A stretch of DNA of 33,702 bases from Rhodospirillales bacterium (GTDB lineage: Bacteria > Pseudomonadota > Alphaproteobacteria > Rhodospirillales > Shumkoniaceae): NCBI GenBank assembly GCA_018432935.1, contig JAHDSF010000051.1, positions 1-33,702 of the forward strand. Reading direction: 5' to 3'. Below the pieces are notes generated by a model, which searched no databases, was not told the origin of the DNA, and worked only from the letters and a program-made list of their open reading frames with translations. This document shows, in pieces, positions 7,980 to 17,000 of the stretch. Each line of letters begins with the position of its first letter. Position 1 is the stretch's first letter. A program made the translations under genes and the position numbers.

Positions 7980-8877
7980 CACCCCCGACACCCGCTGCGG
8001 CTTTGTCGCCGTGATCGGCGCTCCGAACGTCGGCAAATCGACGCTGCTCAACGCGGTCGTCGGTACCAAGGTGTCGATCGTTTCCCCCAAGGTCCAGACA
8101 ACGCGATCACGGGTGCTCGGCATCGTCATCCGCGGCGCCTCGCAGATCGTGTTCATCGACACGCCCGGCATCTTCACCCCGCGACGCCGGCTCGAGCGGG
8201 CGATGGTGGCGGCTGCCTGGGGTGGTGCCGGCGACGCCGACTCGGTGGCCCTTCTGGTCGATGCCGCGCGCGGCTGCGATGCCGACACTTCGGCCATCCT
8301 CGAGCGCCTCGCCGAGTCCGGCCGCAAGGCGATCCTGGTCCTCAACAAGGTCGACCTGGTGCGCAAGCCAACGCTGCTCGACCTTGCTGGCAAGCTCAAC
8401 GAGCGTGGCTTGTTCGAGGCGACCTTCATGGTCAGCGCCTTGACCGGCGACGGCATCGGCGACTTCGTCGAGCACCTGTCGCAGATCGTGGCGCCGGGGC
8501 CCTGGCTGTTTCCGGAAGACCAGGTCTCGGACATGCCGCAGCGGCTGCTGGCCGCCGAAATCACCCGCGAGCAGATTCTGCTGCAGCTGCATCAGGAGCT
8601 GCCGTACCGGGCCGCCGTCGAAACCGAGAGCTGGGAAGAACGGTCCGACGGCTCGGCAAAGATCAGCCAGGTGATCTACGTCGAGAAGGAGAACCACCGC
8701 GCGATCGTGCTCGGCAAGGGAGGTTCGCGCATCAAGGCGATCGGCGCCGCCGCACGCAAGGAGCTGGAGACGCTGCTCGATATCCGCGTCCACTTGTTCC
8801 TGTTCGTCAAGGTGCGTGAAAACTGGGCCGACGATCCCGAGCGCTATCGGGAATGGGGGCTGGACTTCAAGGCGTAG
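7972..8877 (+). CDS. era: GTPase Era, 16S rRNA-binding ribosome assembly factor
   Basis: An essential GTPase that binds the 3' end of 16S rRNA during 30S subunit maturation. In the 301-residue protein the G1 motif GAPNVGKST is at 16-24, G3 DTPG at 63-66, G4 NKVD at 125-128 and G5 SAL at 155-157. A KH RNA-binding domain with the GKGG loop lies in the last 100 residues. The start overlaps the last eight bases of rnc in a different frame, which favours coupled translation of the two RNA-maturation proteins. A second gap of 21 bp leads to recO. Length and motif spacing are normal. Confidence 0.96.
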   Translation: MPDTPDTRCGFVAVIGAPNVGKSTLLNAVVGTKVSIVSPKVQTTRSRVLGIVIRGASQIVFIDTPGIFTPRRRLERAMVAAAWGGAGDADSVALLVDAARGCDADTSAILERLAESGRKAILVLNKVDLVRKPTLLDLAGKLNERGLFEATFMVSALTGDGIGDFVEHLSQIVAPGPWLFPEDQVSDMPQRLLAAEITREQILLQLHQELPYRAAVETESWEERSDGSAKISQVIYVEKENHRAIVLGKGGSRIKAIGAAARKELETLLDIRVHLFLFVKVRENWADDPERYREWGLDFKA

Positions 8878-8898
8878 CTCTGCGCCGGGTGACGAGCG

Positions 8899-9624
8899 AT
8901 GGACTGGACCGATGACGGGATCATCCTGTCGGCGCGCCGCCATGGCGAGACCTCGGTCATCGTCAGTCTGCTGACGCGCGAGCACGGCCGTTGCGCGGGC
9001 CTGGTGCGCGGAGGGACGGGACGGCGCCAGCGCGGCGTGCTGCAGGCAGGAACCCTGGTGCGGGCAACCTGGCGGGCCAGGCTGGCCGAACATCTCGGCA
9101 ATCTGAGCTGCGAACCGATATCCTCCGCCGTCGCCGGCGTGCTCGGCGATTCCATGCGACTTGCCGCACTGAGCGCGGCCTGCGCGGTGGCCGAGGCGGC
9201 ACTGCCGGAACGCGAGCCGTACCCCGGCGCGTTCGAAGGCCTGTGCATCCTGATGGATTCCCTGGCCGGCGAGGCCTGGCCGACCGTGTTCGTGAAGTGG
9301 GAGCTGGGCCTGCTGGCCGAGCTCGGCTACGGGCTTGATCTTTCGTGCTGCGCCGCCACCGGGCGGAACGACCAGCTTGCCTACGTGTCGCCCAAGACCG
9401 GGCGGGCGGTCTCGCTTTCGGCGGGAGAGCCCTACCGCAATCTGCTGCTGCGGCTGCCGGAATTCCTGATTCTTGGCGATGTCCTCGCCAGCCCCGCCGA
9501 GGTCTTCGACGGTCTGGCGCTGACCGGCTACTTCCTGACCCGCCACGTCTTCGCCGCAGGTAGCGTGCCGCCTGCCCGCGCGCGCCTGTTCGACCGGATG
9601 CGGGCCGCTGCCGAGGCCGGTTGA
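8899..9624 (+). CDS. recO: DNA repair protein RecO
   Basis: Recombination mediator that loads RecA on single-stranded DNA coated with SSB, in the RecFOR pathway. The 241-residue protein opens with the OB-fold typical of RecO (WTDDGIILSARRHGETSVIV at 3-22, then REHGRCAGLVRGG) and has the alpha-helical C-terminal domain. A GLDLSCCAATG segment holds the Cys pair that often precedes the zinc site in this family, and VSPKTGRAVS is a second RecO hallmark of alphaproteobacteria. It follows era by 21 bp, the order seen widely in proteobacteria, and is probably the last gene of the lepB group. Confidence 0.93.
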   Translation: MDWTDDGIILSARRHGETSVIVSLLTREHGRCAGLVRGGTGRRQRGVLQAGTLVRATWRARLAEHLGNLSCEPISSAVAGVLGDSMRLAALSAACAVAEAALPEREPYPGAFEGLCILMDSLAGEAWPTVFVKWELGLLAELGYGLDLSCCAATGRNDQLAYVSPKTGRAVSLSAGEPYRNLLLRLPEFLILGDVLASPAEVFDGLALTGYFLTRHVFAAGSVPPARARLFDRMRAAAEAG

Positions 9625-9686
9625 CGCAGCCCCCCCGCTGTACGATATTTCGCGTTCACTGATCGTTCCTGGCGCAAGAGCTTGTC

Positions 9687-11915
9687 ATGAGTGAGCCGGC
9701 CCCGACCGGAGAAGTCCGCGACACCCCGTTTGCCGATGCCCTCGGCGAGCGCTATCTGGCGTATGCGCTGTCGACCATCGTGTCGCGCTCGCTGCCCGAC
9801 GTCCGCGACGGCCTCAAGCCGGTCCATCGCCGGCTTCTCTACGCGATGCGGCAGCTCAAGCTCGACCCTACGGCCGGGTTCAAGAAGTGCGCCCGCGTGG
9901 TGGGCGACGTGATCGGCAAGTACCACCCGCACGGCGATGTCGCCGTCTACGATGCGCTGGTGCGTTTGGCGCAGGAGTTCGCAGTTCGGTTCCCGCTGGT
10001 CGAAGGGCAGGGGAACTTCGGCAACGTCGACGGCGACAACGCGGCGGCCATGCGCTACACCGAGGCGCGCCTGACCGAGGTGGCGCTGGCGCTGCTCGAG
10101 GGCATCGACGAGGATGCCGTCGATTTCCGCGACACCTACGACGGCGAAGAGAGCGAGCCCATCGTTCTGCCGGCGCGCTTTCCCAACCTGCTGGCCAACG
10201 GCTCGTCGGGGATCGCGGTCGGCATGGCGACCAGCATCCCCCCTCATAACGTGGGCGAGATCTGCGCCGCGTTGCAGCGGCTGATCGAGGATCCGGCCGT
10301 CGGCGTCGCCGACCTCGTCTCGCTGATGCCGGGACCCGACTTCCCGACCGGCGGCGTCATGGTCGAGCCGCCATCGTCGGTGCTCGAAGCTTACTCGAGC
10401 GGACGCGGCAGCTTCCACTTGCGCGCCAAGTGGGAGGTCGAGAAGCTCCAGTACGGCCTGTTCCAGATCGTCGTCACCGAAATCCCCTACCAGGTGCCGA
10501 AGTCGCGGCTGATCGAACGCGTCGCCGAGTTGCTGGCTGCCCGCAAGCTGCCGCTGCTCGCCGACATCCGCGATGAATCGACCACCGACGTGCGCATCGT
10601 GTTGGAGCCGCGAAACCGCACCGTCGACCCCGAAGTGCTGATGGAGCAGATGTTCCGCAACACCGACTTCGAGGTGCGGATCCCGCTCAACATGAACGTG
10701 CTGGATGCTACCAACACGCCGCGGGTGATGGACCTGAAGGAAGTCCTGAAATCGTTCCTGAATCACCGCCATGAGGTGCTGCAGCGGCGCAGCCGCCACC
10801 GTCTTGACAAGATCGAGCAGCGCCTCGAGGTGCTCGACGGATTCCTGGTCGCCTACCTCAATCTGGACGAGGTGATCCGCATCATCCGTCACGAGGACGA
10901 GCCGAAGGCCGAACTGATCCGCGTCTTCTCGCTGACCGAAGTGCAGGCCGAGGCGATCCTCAACATGCGCCTGCGCAGCTTGCGCAAACTCGAGGAGATG
11001 GAGATCCGCAAGGAAAAGCAGGCCCTTGATGCAGAGCGCTCGGAGCTGAAGGGCCTGCTTTCGGACGAGGGACGGCGCTGGAAGGCGATCGCCGACGAGA
11101 TTGGCGACATCGGCAGGCGATTCGGCGGCGCGACGGTTCTGGGGAAGCGTCGGACCAGGATTTCTGCGGCCCCGGTGGTCGCCGAGATTCCTGTCGAAGC
11201 GATGATCGAACGCGAGCCGATCACCGTCATCTGCTCGGAGAAGGGCTGGATCCGGGCCGTCAAAGGCCACCTCAACGAGTACGGCGACATCCGCTACAAG
11301 GAAGGCGACCGGCCGCGATTCGCGCTCCACGCCCAGACCACCGACAAGCTGCTGGTGTTCGCCAGCGACGGTCGATTCTTCACCGTCGGTTGCGACAAGC
11401 TGCCGAGCGGCCGCGGGCTCGGCGAGCCGTTGCGGCTGATGGTCGAGCTGGGCGACAGCGAGGACGTGGTCGCCCTGTTGGTGCACCGCCCCGCGGGACG
11501 ACTCGCAGTCGCCTCCGGCTCCGGGCACGGCTTCATGGTCGAGGAGAAGGACGTCGTGGCGCAGACGCGCAACGGTCGTCAGGTCCTCAACGTTGCGGGA
11601 CAGGAGAAGGCCGTGATCTGCGTCCCGGTCCACGAGGGCGACGACGCGGTCGCCGTGGTCGGCGAGAACCGGCGACTGCTGGTGTTCCCCCTTGCCGAGT
11701 TGCCGACCATGCAGCGCGGACGCGGCGTCATCCTGCAGCGCTATCGGGGCGGCGGCATCGCCGACCTCAAGACGCTGCGTATCGAGGAGGGGCTGTCCTG
11801 GCAATTGGGCGACCGCGTCCGGACGCAGCTCGACCTCACGGCATGGTTGGCCAAGCGAGCCCAGGCCGGCCGCATGCCGCCCCCCGGGTTCCCGCGCTCC
11901 AACCGGTTTACTTAG
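9687..11915 (+). CDS. parC: DNA topoisomerase IV subunit A
   Basis: The DNA-breaking subunit of topoisomerase IV, which separates linked daughter chromosomes; it works with ParE, not in this window. The 742-residue length and the absence of a GyrA box favour ParC over GyrA, which is longer. The catalytic tyrosine is Tyr124 in [10 protein letters not shown]. The breakage-reunion core covers about 15-450 and is followed by a beta-pinwheel DNA-binding domain. In the quinolone-determining region, [13 protein letters not shown] at 78-90, the residue matching E. coli ParC Ser80 is Val85 and that matching Glu84 is Asp89. It begins 62 bp after recO with only a weak ribosome binding site, and is followed by a 102-bp gap before the TRAP permease genes. 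Confidence 0.93.
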   Translation: MSEPAPTGEVRDTPFADALGERYLAYALSTIVSRSLPDVRDGLKPVHRRLLYAMRQLKLDPTAGFKKCARVVGDVIGKYHPHGDVAVYDALVRLAQEFAVRFPLVEGQGNFGNVDGDNAAAMRYTEARLTEVALALLEGIDEDAVDFRDTYDGEESEPIVLPARFPNLLANGSSGIAVGMATSIPPHNVGEICAALQRLIEDPAVGVADLVSLMPGPDFPTGGVMVEPPSSVLEAYSSGRGSFHLRAKWEVEKLQYGLFQIVVTEIPYQVPKSRLIERVAELLAARKLPLLADIRDESTTDVRIVLEPRNRTVDPEVLMEQMFRNTDFEVRIPLNMNVLDATNTPRVMDLKEVLKSFLNHRHEVLQRRSRHRLDKIEQRLEVLDGFLVAYLNLDEVIRIIRHEDEPKAELIRVFSLTEVQAEAILNMRLRSLRKLEEMEIRKEKQALDAERSELKGLLSDEGRRWKAIADEIGDIGRRFGGATVLGKRRTRISAAPVVAEIPVEAMIEREPITVICSEKGWIRAVKGHLNEYGDIRYKEGDRPRFALHAQTTDKLLVFASDGRFFTVGCDKLPSGRGLGEPLRLMVELGDSEDVVALLVHRPAGRLAVASGSGHGFMVEEKDVVAQTRNGRQVLNVAGQEKAVICVPVHEGDDAVAVVGENRRLLVFPLAELPTMQRGRGVILQRYRGGGIADLKTLRIEEGLSWQLGDRVRTQLDLTAWLAKRAQAGRMPPPGFPRSNRFT

Positions 11916-12017
11916 GCCTTCGGGATTTGCTAGGAAGATCGACTTCCGCCCCCGCGCCGGGGCTGGAGCACTGTTGCCGGCAAGGCCGCCGCGGCGGGGC
12001 GGAGGGAGAGGGAGTCC

Positions 12018-12539
12018 GTGGGAGCCCTGAAGACCCTGGCGGGATGGATCGACCGCCTCAACGAGTACATCGGACGTGGAGTCTCCTGGCTCACCGTGCT
12101 GATGGTGTTCGACGTCTTCGTCGTCGTCGTGCTGCGCTACATCTTCAACATCGGCTGGATCTGGATGCAGGAGACCTACGTCTGGATGCACGGCATGGTG
12201 TTTACGTTGGGCGCCGGCTACACGCTCCTTCACGATGGTCACGTGCGCATCGACATCATCTACCGAACCGCCAGCAAGAAGTACAAGGCTGCCATCAACC
12301 TTCTCGGTTCGCTGTTCTTCGGCCTGCCGGTGCTCTGGCTCCTGTATTCGCGTAGCCTGCCGTACGTCATCCGGTCGTGGAAGGGGATGGAATCGTCCGC
12401 CGAAGCGGGAGGGTTGCCGTACCTGTTCCTGTTGAAGAGCATCATCCCGGTATTCTGCGTCCTTTTCGCGCTGCAGTTCCTCGCCCTCGCACTGCGCAGC
12501 CTTTGCACGCTGATCGAAGCTGACCGGAGGGACGCCTGA
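12018..12539 (+). CDS. TRAP transporter small permease (DctQ family)
   Basis: The small membrane subunit of a tripartite ATP-independent periplasmic (TRAP) transporter, which imports organic acids using a sodium gradient. The 173-residue protein has four predicted membrane segments (roughly 18-40, 55-75, 93-115 and 136-160) and typical DctQ features: IWMQETYVWMHGMVFTLGA near 50-68, then LLHDGHVRIDI. The start is a GTG at 12018 behind a purine-rich GGAGGGAGAGGGAG ribosome binding site. Its stop overlaps the start of the large permease by one base (TGATG), as expected for two subunits made together. The binding-protein gene is not in this operon but faces it from downstream. Confidence 0.88.
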   Translation: MGALKTLAGWIDRLNEYIGRGVSWLTVLMVFDVFVVVVLRYIFNIGWIWMQETYVWMHGMVFTLGAGYTLLHDGHVRIDIIYRTASKKYKAAINLLGSLFFGLPVLWLLYSRSLPYVIRSWKGMESSAEAGGLPYLFLLKSIIPVFCVLFALQFLALALRSLCTLIEADRRDA

Positions 12540-13915
12540 TGGAACCCGGCGTCCTCGGCCTTCTCATGTTCGTGGGGGCCTGCGGGTTCCTGCTGCTGGG
12601 CTTCCCGGTCGCACTGACGCTCGCCGGCTCGGCGCTCTGCTTCGGCTATCTGGGCGAGGAGCTGGGCGTATTCAGGCTCGGAATGCTCGGCGTCTACCCG
12701 ATGCGGATCTTCGGGTCGATGACGAACGAGCCCCTGGTTGCGGTACCCCTGTTCGTCTTCATGGGGCTCGTGCTCGAGAAGTCGGGTATCGCCGTCGACC
12801 TCATGGAAAGCCTCGGTCGCCTGTTCGGTCGGGTGCGCGGCGGTCTCGGGTACTCGGTGATCTTCGTCGGCATGCTGCTGGCGGCGTCGACCGGAATCGT
12901 CGGCGCGACGGTCGTCATGATGGGCGTGCTCAGCCTGCCGACGATGATGCGGGTCGGCTATAGCCCCAGGCTGAGCGCCGGCATCATCTGCGCCTCGGGT
13001 ACTCTGGGGCAGATCATCCCGCCGTCGATCGTGCTGGTGATCCTGGCCGACGTGCTGCAGGGTGCCAACGAGCAGGCGGCGCAGATCAACGGCACCATGG
13101 TGCCCGAGCCGGTGACGGGGGTCGACCTGTTCGCCGGGGCCCTTCTCCCCGGCCTCATGCTGGTCGGCCTGTACGCCGGCTGGCAGTTCATCGTGGCGCT
13201 GATCCGGCCGCAGGACTGTCCGCCGCTGGCCGACGACGAGGTCGACGAGACCCTCCTGAAGCGGGTCGGCGTCGCCGTGGTGCCGCCGCTGGTTCTGATC
13301 GTGCTGGTGCTGGGCTCGATCCTGGTCGGCGCCGCGACACCGACCGAATCGGCCGCCGTCGGCGCGGTTGGCTCGATGGTGCTGTCGTTGCGTCGCCGTC
13401 AGTTCGGCTGGGCCGCGCTCAAGGACGTGGCGCGCGAGACGACCAGGGTCAGCTCGATGGTTTTCATCATCCTTATGGGCGCCTCGATGTTCTCGCTGGT
13501 GTTTCGCGGCTTCGGCGGCGACGACCTGGTCGAGGAGTTCCTGATGGGCCTGCCGGGCGGCGCCTTCGGCGCGATGCTCCTGGTCATGCTCGTGATGTTC
13601 CTGATGGGGTTCTTCCTCGACTTCATCGAGATCATCTTCGTCGTCGTGCCGATCGTGGGCCCGATTCTCATCGCCATGGACCTGAACCCGCTGTGGCTGG
13701 GCGTGATGATCGGCATCAACCTGCAGACCAGCTTCCTGACGCCTCCCTTCGGTTTTGCGCTCTTCTACCTGCGGGGAGTGGCACCGGATTCGCTGGGCAC
13801 GCTCGACATCTACCGCGGCGTCGTGCCCTTTATCGTCATTCAGATCATCGGCCTGGCCCTGGTCTGGACGTTCCCGGGCATCGCCACCTGGCTTCCCCAG
13901 CAGCTGTTCAATTGA
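12539..13915 (+). CDS. TRAP transporter large permease (DctM family)
   Basis: The large, transport-carrying subunit of the TRAP system. The 458-residue protein is very hydrophobic throughout, consistent with about 12 membrane segments. It shows the DctM hallmarks: LLLGFPVALTLAGSAL near 18-33, the VPLFVFMGLVLEKSGIA stretch, ASGTLGQIIPPSIVLVI in the middle, and LGVMIGINLQTSFLTPPFGFALFYLRGVAP near the C-terminus. These hairpin regions form the substrate and sodium path in the family. It is coupled to the small permease by a one-base overlap. The wording of its conserved segments fits the subgroup whose binding proteins are TakP-like, in agreement with the facing gene. Confidence 0.92.
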   Translation: MEPGVLGLLMFVGACGFLLLGFPVALTLAGSALCFGYLGEELGVFRLGMLGVYPMRIFGSMTNEPLVAVPLFVFMGLVLEKSGIAVDLMESLGRLFGRVRGGLGYSVIFVGMLLAASTGIVGATVVMMGVLSLPTMMRVGYSPRLSAGIICASGTLGQIIPPSIVLVILADVLQGANEQAAQINGTMVPEPVTGVDLFAGALLPGLMLVGLYAGWQFIVALIRPQDCPPLADDEVDETLLKRVGVAVVPPLVLIVLVLGSILVGAATPTESAAVGAVGSMVLSLRRRQFGWAALKDVARETTRVSSMVFIILMGASMFSLVFRGFGGDDLVEEFLMGLPGGAFGAMLLVMLVMFLMGFFLDFIEIIFVVVPIVGPILIAMDLNPLWLGVMIGINLQTSFLTPPFGFALFYLRGVAPDSLGTLDIYRGVVPFIVIQIIGLALVWTFPGIATWLPQQLFN

Positions 13916-13923
13916 CACGGAAA

Positions 13924-13949
13924 GGGCGGGCTTCGCAGGAAGCCCGCCC
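13924..13949. terminator. Symmetric hairpin between convergent TRAP genes
   Basis: A perfect 10-bp inverted repeat (GGGCGGGCTT at 13924-13933, AAGCCCGCCC at 13940-13949) with a 6-base loop lies between the stop of the large permease and the stop of the binding-protein gene. It probably ends transcription from both sides. There is no long T-run: AAA precedes it, giving only TTT on the minus transcript, and the plus side lacks Ts, so it may act mainly as a stabilising or rho-assisted end. Confidence 0.7.
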
Positions 13950-13972
13950 CTGATCCCAGCTGTGCGCGACGA

Positions 13973-15049
13973 CTAGACGCGCGACTGCATGAAGGCGGCC
14001 TCAGAGTAGTTCGACCACTCGACCATCGTCTTCCTGAACGCGATCAAACTCTCGTAGATCTCCTTCGACAGCGGGTCCTTGCCGGCGATCTCGGGGATCA
14101 GCTCGTCGGCACGCTTGCGGAACACGCCCACCAGTTCGTCGCCGAAGTACTTGAGCTGGACGCTGTGGTCCTTGATCAGCTTCTGCAGAGCGATGTTGTT
14201 GTTGGCCTGGAACTGCGCCAGCAGCCGCGCATTGTACGCCTGGGCGCCCTTGTCGAGCAGGTCCTTGAGATCGTCCTCGAGCTTGTTCCAGGCATCGAGG
14301 TTGATGAAGGCGTCGGTGATCGACGACGGCTCGTGCCAGCCGGGATAGTAGTAGTACTGGCACACCTTGTAGAGCCCGAAGCCGAGATCCAGCGCCGGCC
14401 CCACCCACTCGGTTCCGTCCACCGCTCCCGAGGCCAGGGAAGACAGGACCTCGCCACCCGGCGTGTTGACGACGGTGACGCCGAGCGAGCCCAGGATCTC
14501 GCCGCCGAGGCCGGGCATGCGGAACTTGAGGCCCTTGAGGTCGCCCGCTGCCTTGATCTCCTTGCGGAACCACCCGCCCATCTGGTTGCCGGTGTTGCCC
14601 AGCGGCAGGAAGTGGCAACCGAGCGCGTTGTAGATCTTGTTCGAGATTTCGTTGCCGCCGCCGAAGTACAACCAGGCGTTCTGCTCCTGGGCGGTGAGGC
14701 CGAACGGCATCGACGAGACGAACTGGATCGCCTCAGACTTGCCCTTCCAGTAGTACGGGGCGCCGTAGCCCATCTGCGCCGTGCCGTTCTGGACCGCGTC
14801 GAAGGCTTCGAACGGCGGCACCAGTTCTCCGCCCGCGTAGACCTTCAGTTCCAGCCGGCCCTCGGCCGCCTTGTTGATGAACTTGGCGAAGTTGGCGATG
14901 TTGTCGCCGAGCAGCCCGGTCTTCCCGAAGGCCGTCGTGACGATCCACTGGTGTCTGGCCTTGGCGATCGCAGGTTTCGGGAACGACGCCGCCGCCGCGG
15001 TGGCGGCGGCCACTCCGGCCGCCCCGGAAATGAAGTCCCGTCTTTTCAT
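13973..15049 (-). CDS. TRAP periplasmic substrate-binding protein (DctP family, TakP-like)
   Basis: The periplasmic receptor that hands substrate to the TRAP permease. The 358-residue protein starts with a likely Tat signal (RR at 3-4 in MKRRDFISG, an alanine-rich core, and an AIA cleavage site near 27-29). The mature part has the DctP fold, with the KGLKFRMPG strand whose Arg normally pairs with the substrate carboxylate, followed by DGTEWVGPALD and a tyrosine-rich YYYYPGWHEP segment. Those last features match my memory of Rhodobacter TakP and of lactate-binding relatives, so a 2-oxo acid or lactate-like ligand is the best guess. The gene has a good AAGGAGG at 15061-15067, 11 bases before the ATG, and a structured promoter region upstream. 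Confidence 0.9.
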   Translation of the reverse strand: MKRRDFISGAAGVAAATAAAASFPKPAIAKARHQWIVTTAFGKTGLLGDNIANFAKFINKAAEGRLELKVYAGGELVPPFEAFDAVQNGTAQMGYGAPYYWKGKSEAIQFVSSMPFGLTAQEQNAWLYFGGGNEISNKIYNALGCHFLPLGNTGNQMGGWFRKEIKAAGDLKGLKFRMPGLGGEILGSLGVTVVNTPGGEVLSSLASGAVDGTEWVGPALDLGFGLYKVCQYYYYPGWHEPSSITDAFINLDAWNKLEDDLKDLLDKGAQAYNARLLAQFQANNNIALQKLIKDHSVQLKYFGDELVGVFRKRADELIPEIAGKDPLSKEIYESLIAFRKTMVEWSNYSEAAFMQSRV

Positions 15050-15103
15050 GACGTAGTCGTCCTCCTTGGTTTCCGTCCTCCTCCGCCGGAGGATCTGCGC
15101 GCG

Positions 15104-15155
15104 ATCATACGGAATTCTTGCGCAGAGACATAGCTGCGCGAAGTATTCTTGCGCA
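15104..15155 (-). promoter_or_regulatory. dctP promoter region with repeated GCGCAAGAAT boxes
   Basis: Reading toward dctP on the minus strand, a TATGAT -10 element (15104-15109) has no good -35 (TATGTC at 15127-15132). An 11-bp direct repeat (ATTCTTGCGCA on plus) occurs at 15114-15124 and 15145-15155, 31 bp apart, close to three helical turns. Between them a related copy in opposite orientation (CTGCGCGAAG) lies around 15134-15143. The inner box sits in the promoter spacer and the outer box upstream of the -35. This arrangement suggests binding sites for a dimeric regulator; which one is unknown. Confidence 0.5.
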
Positions 15156-15165
15156 CTTTTTTAAG

Positions 15166-15903
15166 CTAGACGATCGAATCGACCGTGACCGGCCGCCACG
15201 CCCCGCTGACGTAACCTTCCAGAGGCTGGTAGGCGATCTTGTACGACATCTTGCGGCAGTTGCGGATCCAGAAGCCGAGATAGACGTTGCGGCGCGCTTC
15301 AAGGCGAGCCTTCTCGATCATCCACAGGATCATGAAAGAGCCCAGGCTGCGCGCGTCATGCGCAGAATCGTAGAAACTGTAAACCGCCGAATAGCCGTCT
15401 TCGACACAGTCGATCAGGCATGCTGCCAAGAGCTCATCGTCGCCGGGCCGGCGGAACTCTGCGACCATGGTCTCGACCGGCGTCTCCTCGATCAGCGTCT
15501 GGTAGTCGAAGTAGTCCATCTTCGCCATGTCGCCGGCATGGTGACGCTCCTGCTGGTAGCGGGAGAAGAGCTGGAACTGCTCGGGCGTGGCGCGCGGCGG
15601 TGAAAGTCGGACCTCAAGGTCCTGGTTGGCGCGCATCACGCGCCTCTGCGTTCGCGATGCCCGGAACTCGGGAGCGATCACCCGCACCGGGACACAAGCG
15701 TCGCAGTCGGGACAGGCCGGCGCGTAGGCGGCACCGTGGCTGCGCCGAAAGCCGGCCGCCGAAAGCCGGTCGTGGAGCTTGATGACGTCGCGTCCGACCA
15801 GTTCGGTCACCACCCGTCGTTCGACCCGCCCCGGCAAGTAAGGGCAGGGCAGGGCGGCGGTGGCGAAGAAGAACCGTGTCCCGGCGCTGACGTTGTGTCT
15901 CAT
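15166..15903 (-). CDS. bpt: Aspartate/glutamate leucyltransferase (Bpt; arginyltransferase-like)
   Basis: Attaches leucine (or arginine in the related Ate enzymes) from aminoacyl-tRNA to the N-terminus of proteins that begin with Asp or Glu, marking them for the ClpS/ClpAP N-degron pathway. The 245-residue protein has CPYLPGRVERR near the N-terminus, a Cys-rich CPDCDACVPVR segment around 67-77, and the C-terminal NCRKMSYKIAYQPLEGY block, all standard for the family. The ATG at 15903 gives the usual length; a TTG at 15933 would add ten residues and cannot be excluded, since neither has a strong ribosome binding site. It lies 59 bp downstream of motB on the same strand. A weakly structured gap of 116 bp separates it from dctP. 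Confidence 0.9.
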   Translation of the reverse strand: MRHNVSAGTRFFFATAALPCPYLPGRVERRVVTELVGRDVIKLHDRLSAAGFRRSHGAAYAPACPDCDACVPVRVIAPEFRASRTQRRVMRANQDLEVRLSPPRATPEQFQLFSRYQQERHHAGDMAKMDYFDYQTLIEETPVETMVAEFRRPGDDELLAACLIDCVEDGYSAVYSFYDSAHDARSLGSFMILWMIEKARLEARRNVYLGFWIRNCRKMSYKIAYQPLEGYVSGAWRPVTVDSIV

Positions 15904-15962
15904 GGTCTTCGGCGGTGCAATGGATCCCTTCAATTGGGATGCGGACTACCTCTTGCCAAGCA

Positions 15963-16970
15963 TCAGAGCGGCGGCGCGGAACTGCTTCCCGGACGTGGCG
16001 GCAGAACAGGAGTGCGCCCGAAATCGACGGCGGCCGGCTGGGTCGGCACCTGGACTTTCTGCTCCTCCCGCTCCGCGCCCTGGGGCGCTGCCCGCAGCAG
16101 AACGATCGAAATCCGACGGTTGCTGGCGTTTTCGGGATCGTTCGACACCAGCGGTTCGGTATCGGCCTTGCCGACGACCACGTTCACCCGGCCGTCGGGA
16201 ACGCCCATTTCAATCAGCGCACGCCGGCTCGCGTTGGCGCGATCCGCCGACAGCTCCCAGTTGGTGTAGCCGACATCTCCACCCGCGAAGCGAGTTGCAT
16301 CGGTGTGGCCCGCGATCGAGAGCTGCTGCGGCATCTTCATGATCACCCTGGCCACAAGCTCAAGCACCCGGCGGGTGTGCAGGTACATCTGCGCGCTGCC
16401 GCGGGGAAACATCGCCAAGCCTTCCTGATCGACGATCTGGATACGCAAACCCTCGGGCGTATTGTCGATAAGCAGGCTCCGCGCCAACGCCTTGAGCGAG
16501 GGAACGCTTTCGATTGCCCGGCGGATTTCTTCCTCGGCTTCCCGGAACTCCTGCTCCTCCTTGCGGCGCAGGATCTCTTCCGCCTGAGCGTCGCTGACGT
16601 CCTTGGGGTCGGGCGTGGTTCGCTCGGCGGGCTCCTCGCTGCCGCTTCCCACCTTGGGCGGTGGCAGATCGGAGACGATGCTGGGGCGTGCGTTCCGCTG
16701 CGGCATCGGCCCGGGATCGCCCAACACCTGGCCCCCGAACAGCCCGCCGCTGCCGCTTTGCGTCGGCGCGATGCTGGCCGGCGAGAAGTAGTTGGAAATG
16801 CCTTCGAGCTGCTCTTCGGTCACCGCATTCAGCAGCCAGAGCAGCAGGAAGAAGGCCATCATGGCGGTCACGAAATCGGCATAGGCCAGCTTCCACACCC
16901 CGCCATGGTGGGCATGCGCCGCCTTCTTGATCCGCTTGATGATGATCGGCTTCTCGCCAGGAGCCGGCAT
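15963..16970 (-). CDS. motB: Flagellar motor stator protein MotB
   Basis: The peptidoglycan-anchored stator subunit of the flagellar motor. The 335-residue protein has a basic N-terminus (KRIKKAAHAHHGG), a single membrane helix at about 29-50 with the proton-carrying Asp32 in YADF, a long charged linker with a coiled-coil-like Glu/Arg stretch around 130-155, and an OmpA-like domain (about 170-300) with the NWELSADRA and SNDPENASNRRI motifs that bind peptidoglycan. A proline-rich tail of about 35 residues follows, longer than in E. coli MotB. It starts 30 bp behind motA, the usual motAB operon. Asp32 in the usual place points to an active stator. Confidence 0.95.
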   Translation of the reverse strand: MPAPGEKPIIIKRIKKAAHAHHGGVWKLAYADFVTAMMAFFLLLWLLNAVTEEQLEGISNYFSPASIAPTQSGSGGLFGGQVLGDPGPMPQRNARPSIVSDLPPPKVGSGSEEPAERTTPDPKDVSDAQAEEILRRKEEQEFREAEEEIRRAIESVPSLKALARSLLIDNTPEGLRIQIVDQEGLAMFPRGSAQMYLHTRRVLELVARVIMKMPQQLSIAGHTDATRFAGGDVGYTNWELSADRANASRRALIEMGVPDGRVNVVVGKADTEPLVSNDPENASNRRISIVLLRAAPQGAEREEQKVQVPTQPAAVDFGRTPVLPPRPGSSSAPPL

Positions 16971-17000
16971 CCGGGTGCCTCTTCCTCCGTCCTTCGGGTG

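Noticed and set aside
11933-11947. GGAAG-ATCGA-CTTCC inverted repeat between parC and the TRAP permease genes
   Set aside because: Five pairs around a five-base centre without a T-run; too short to call as terminator or operator.
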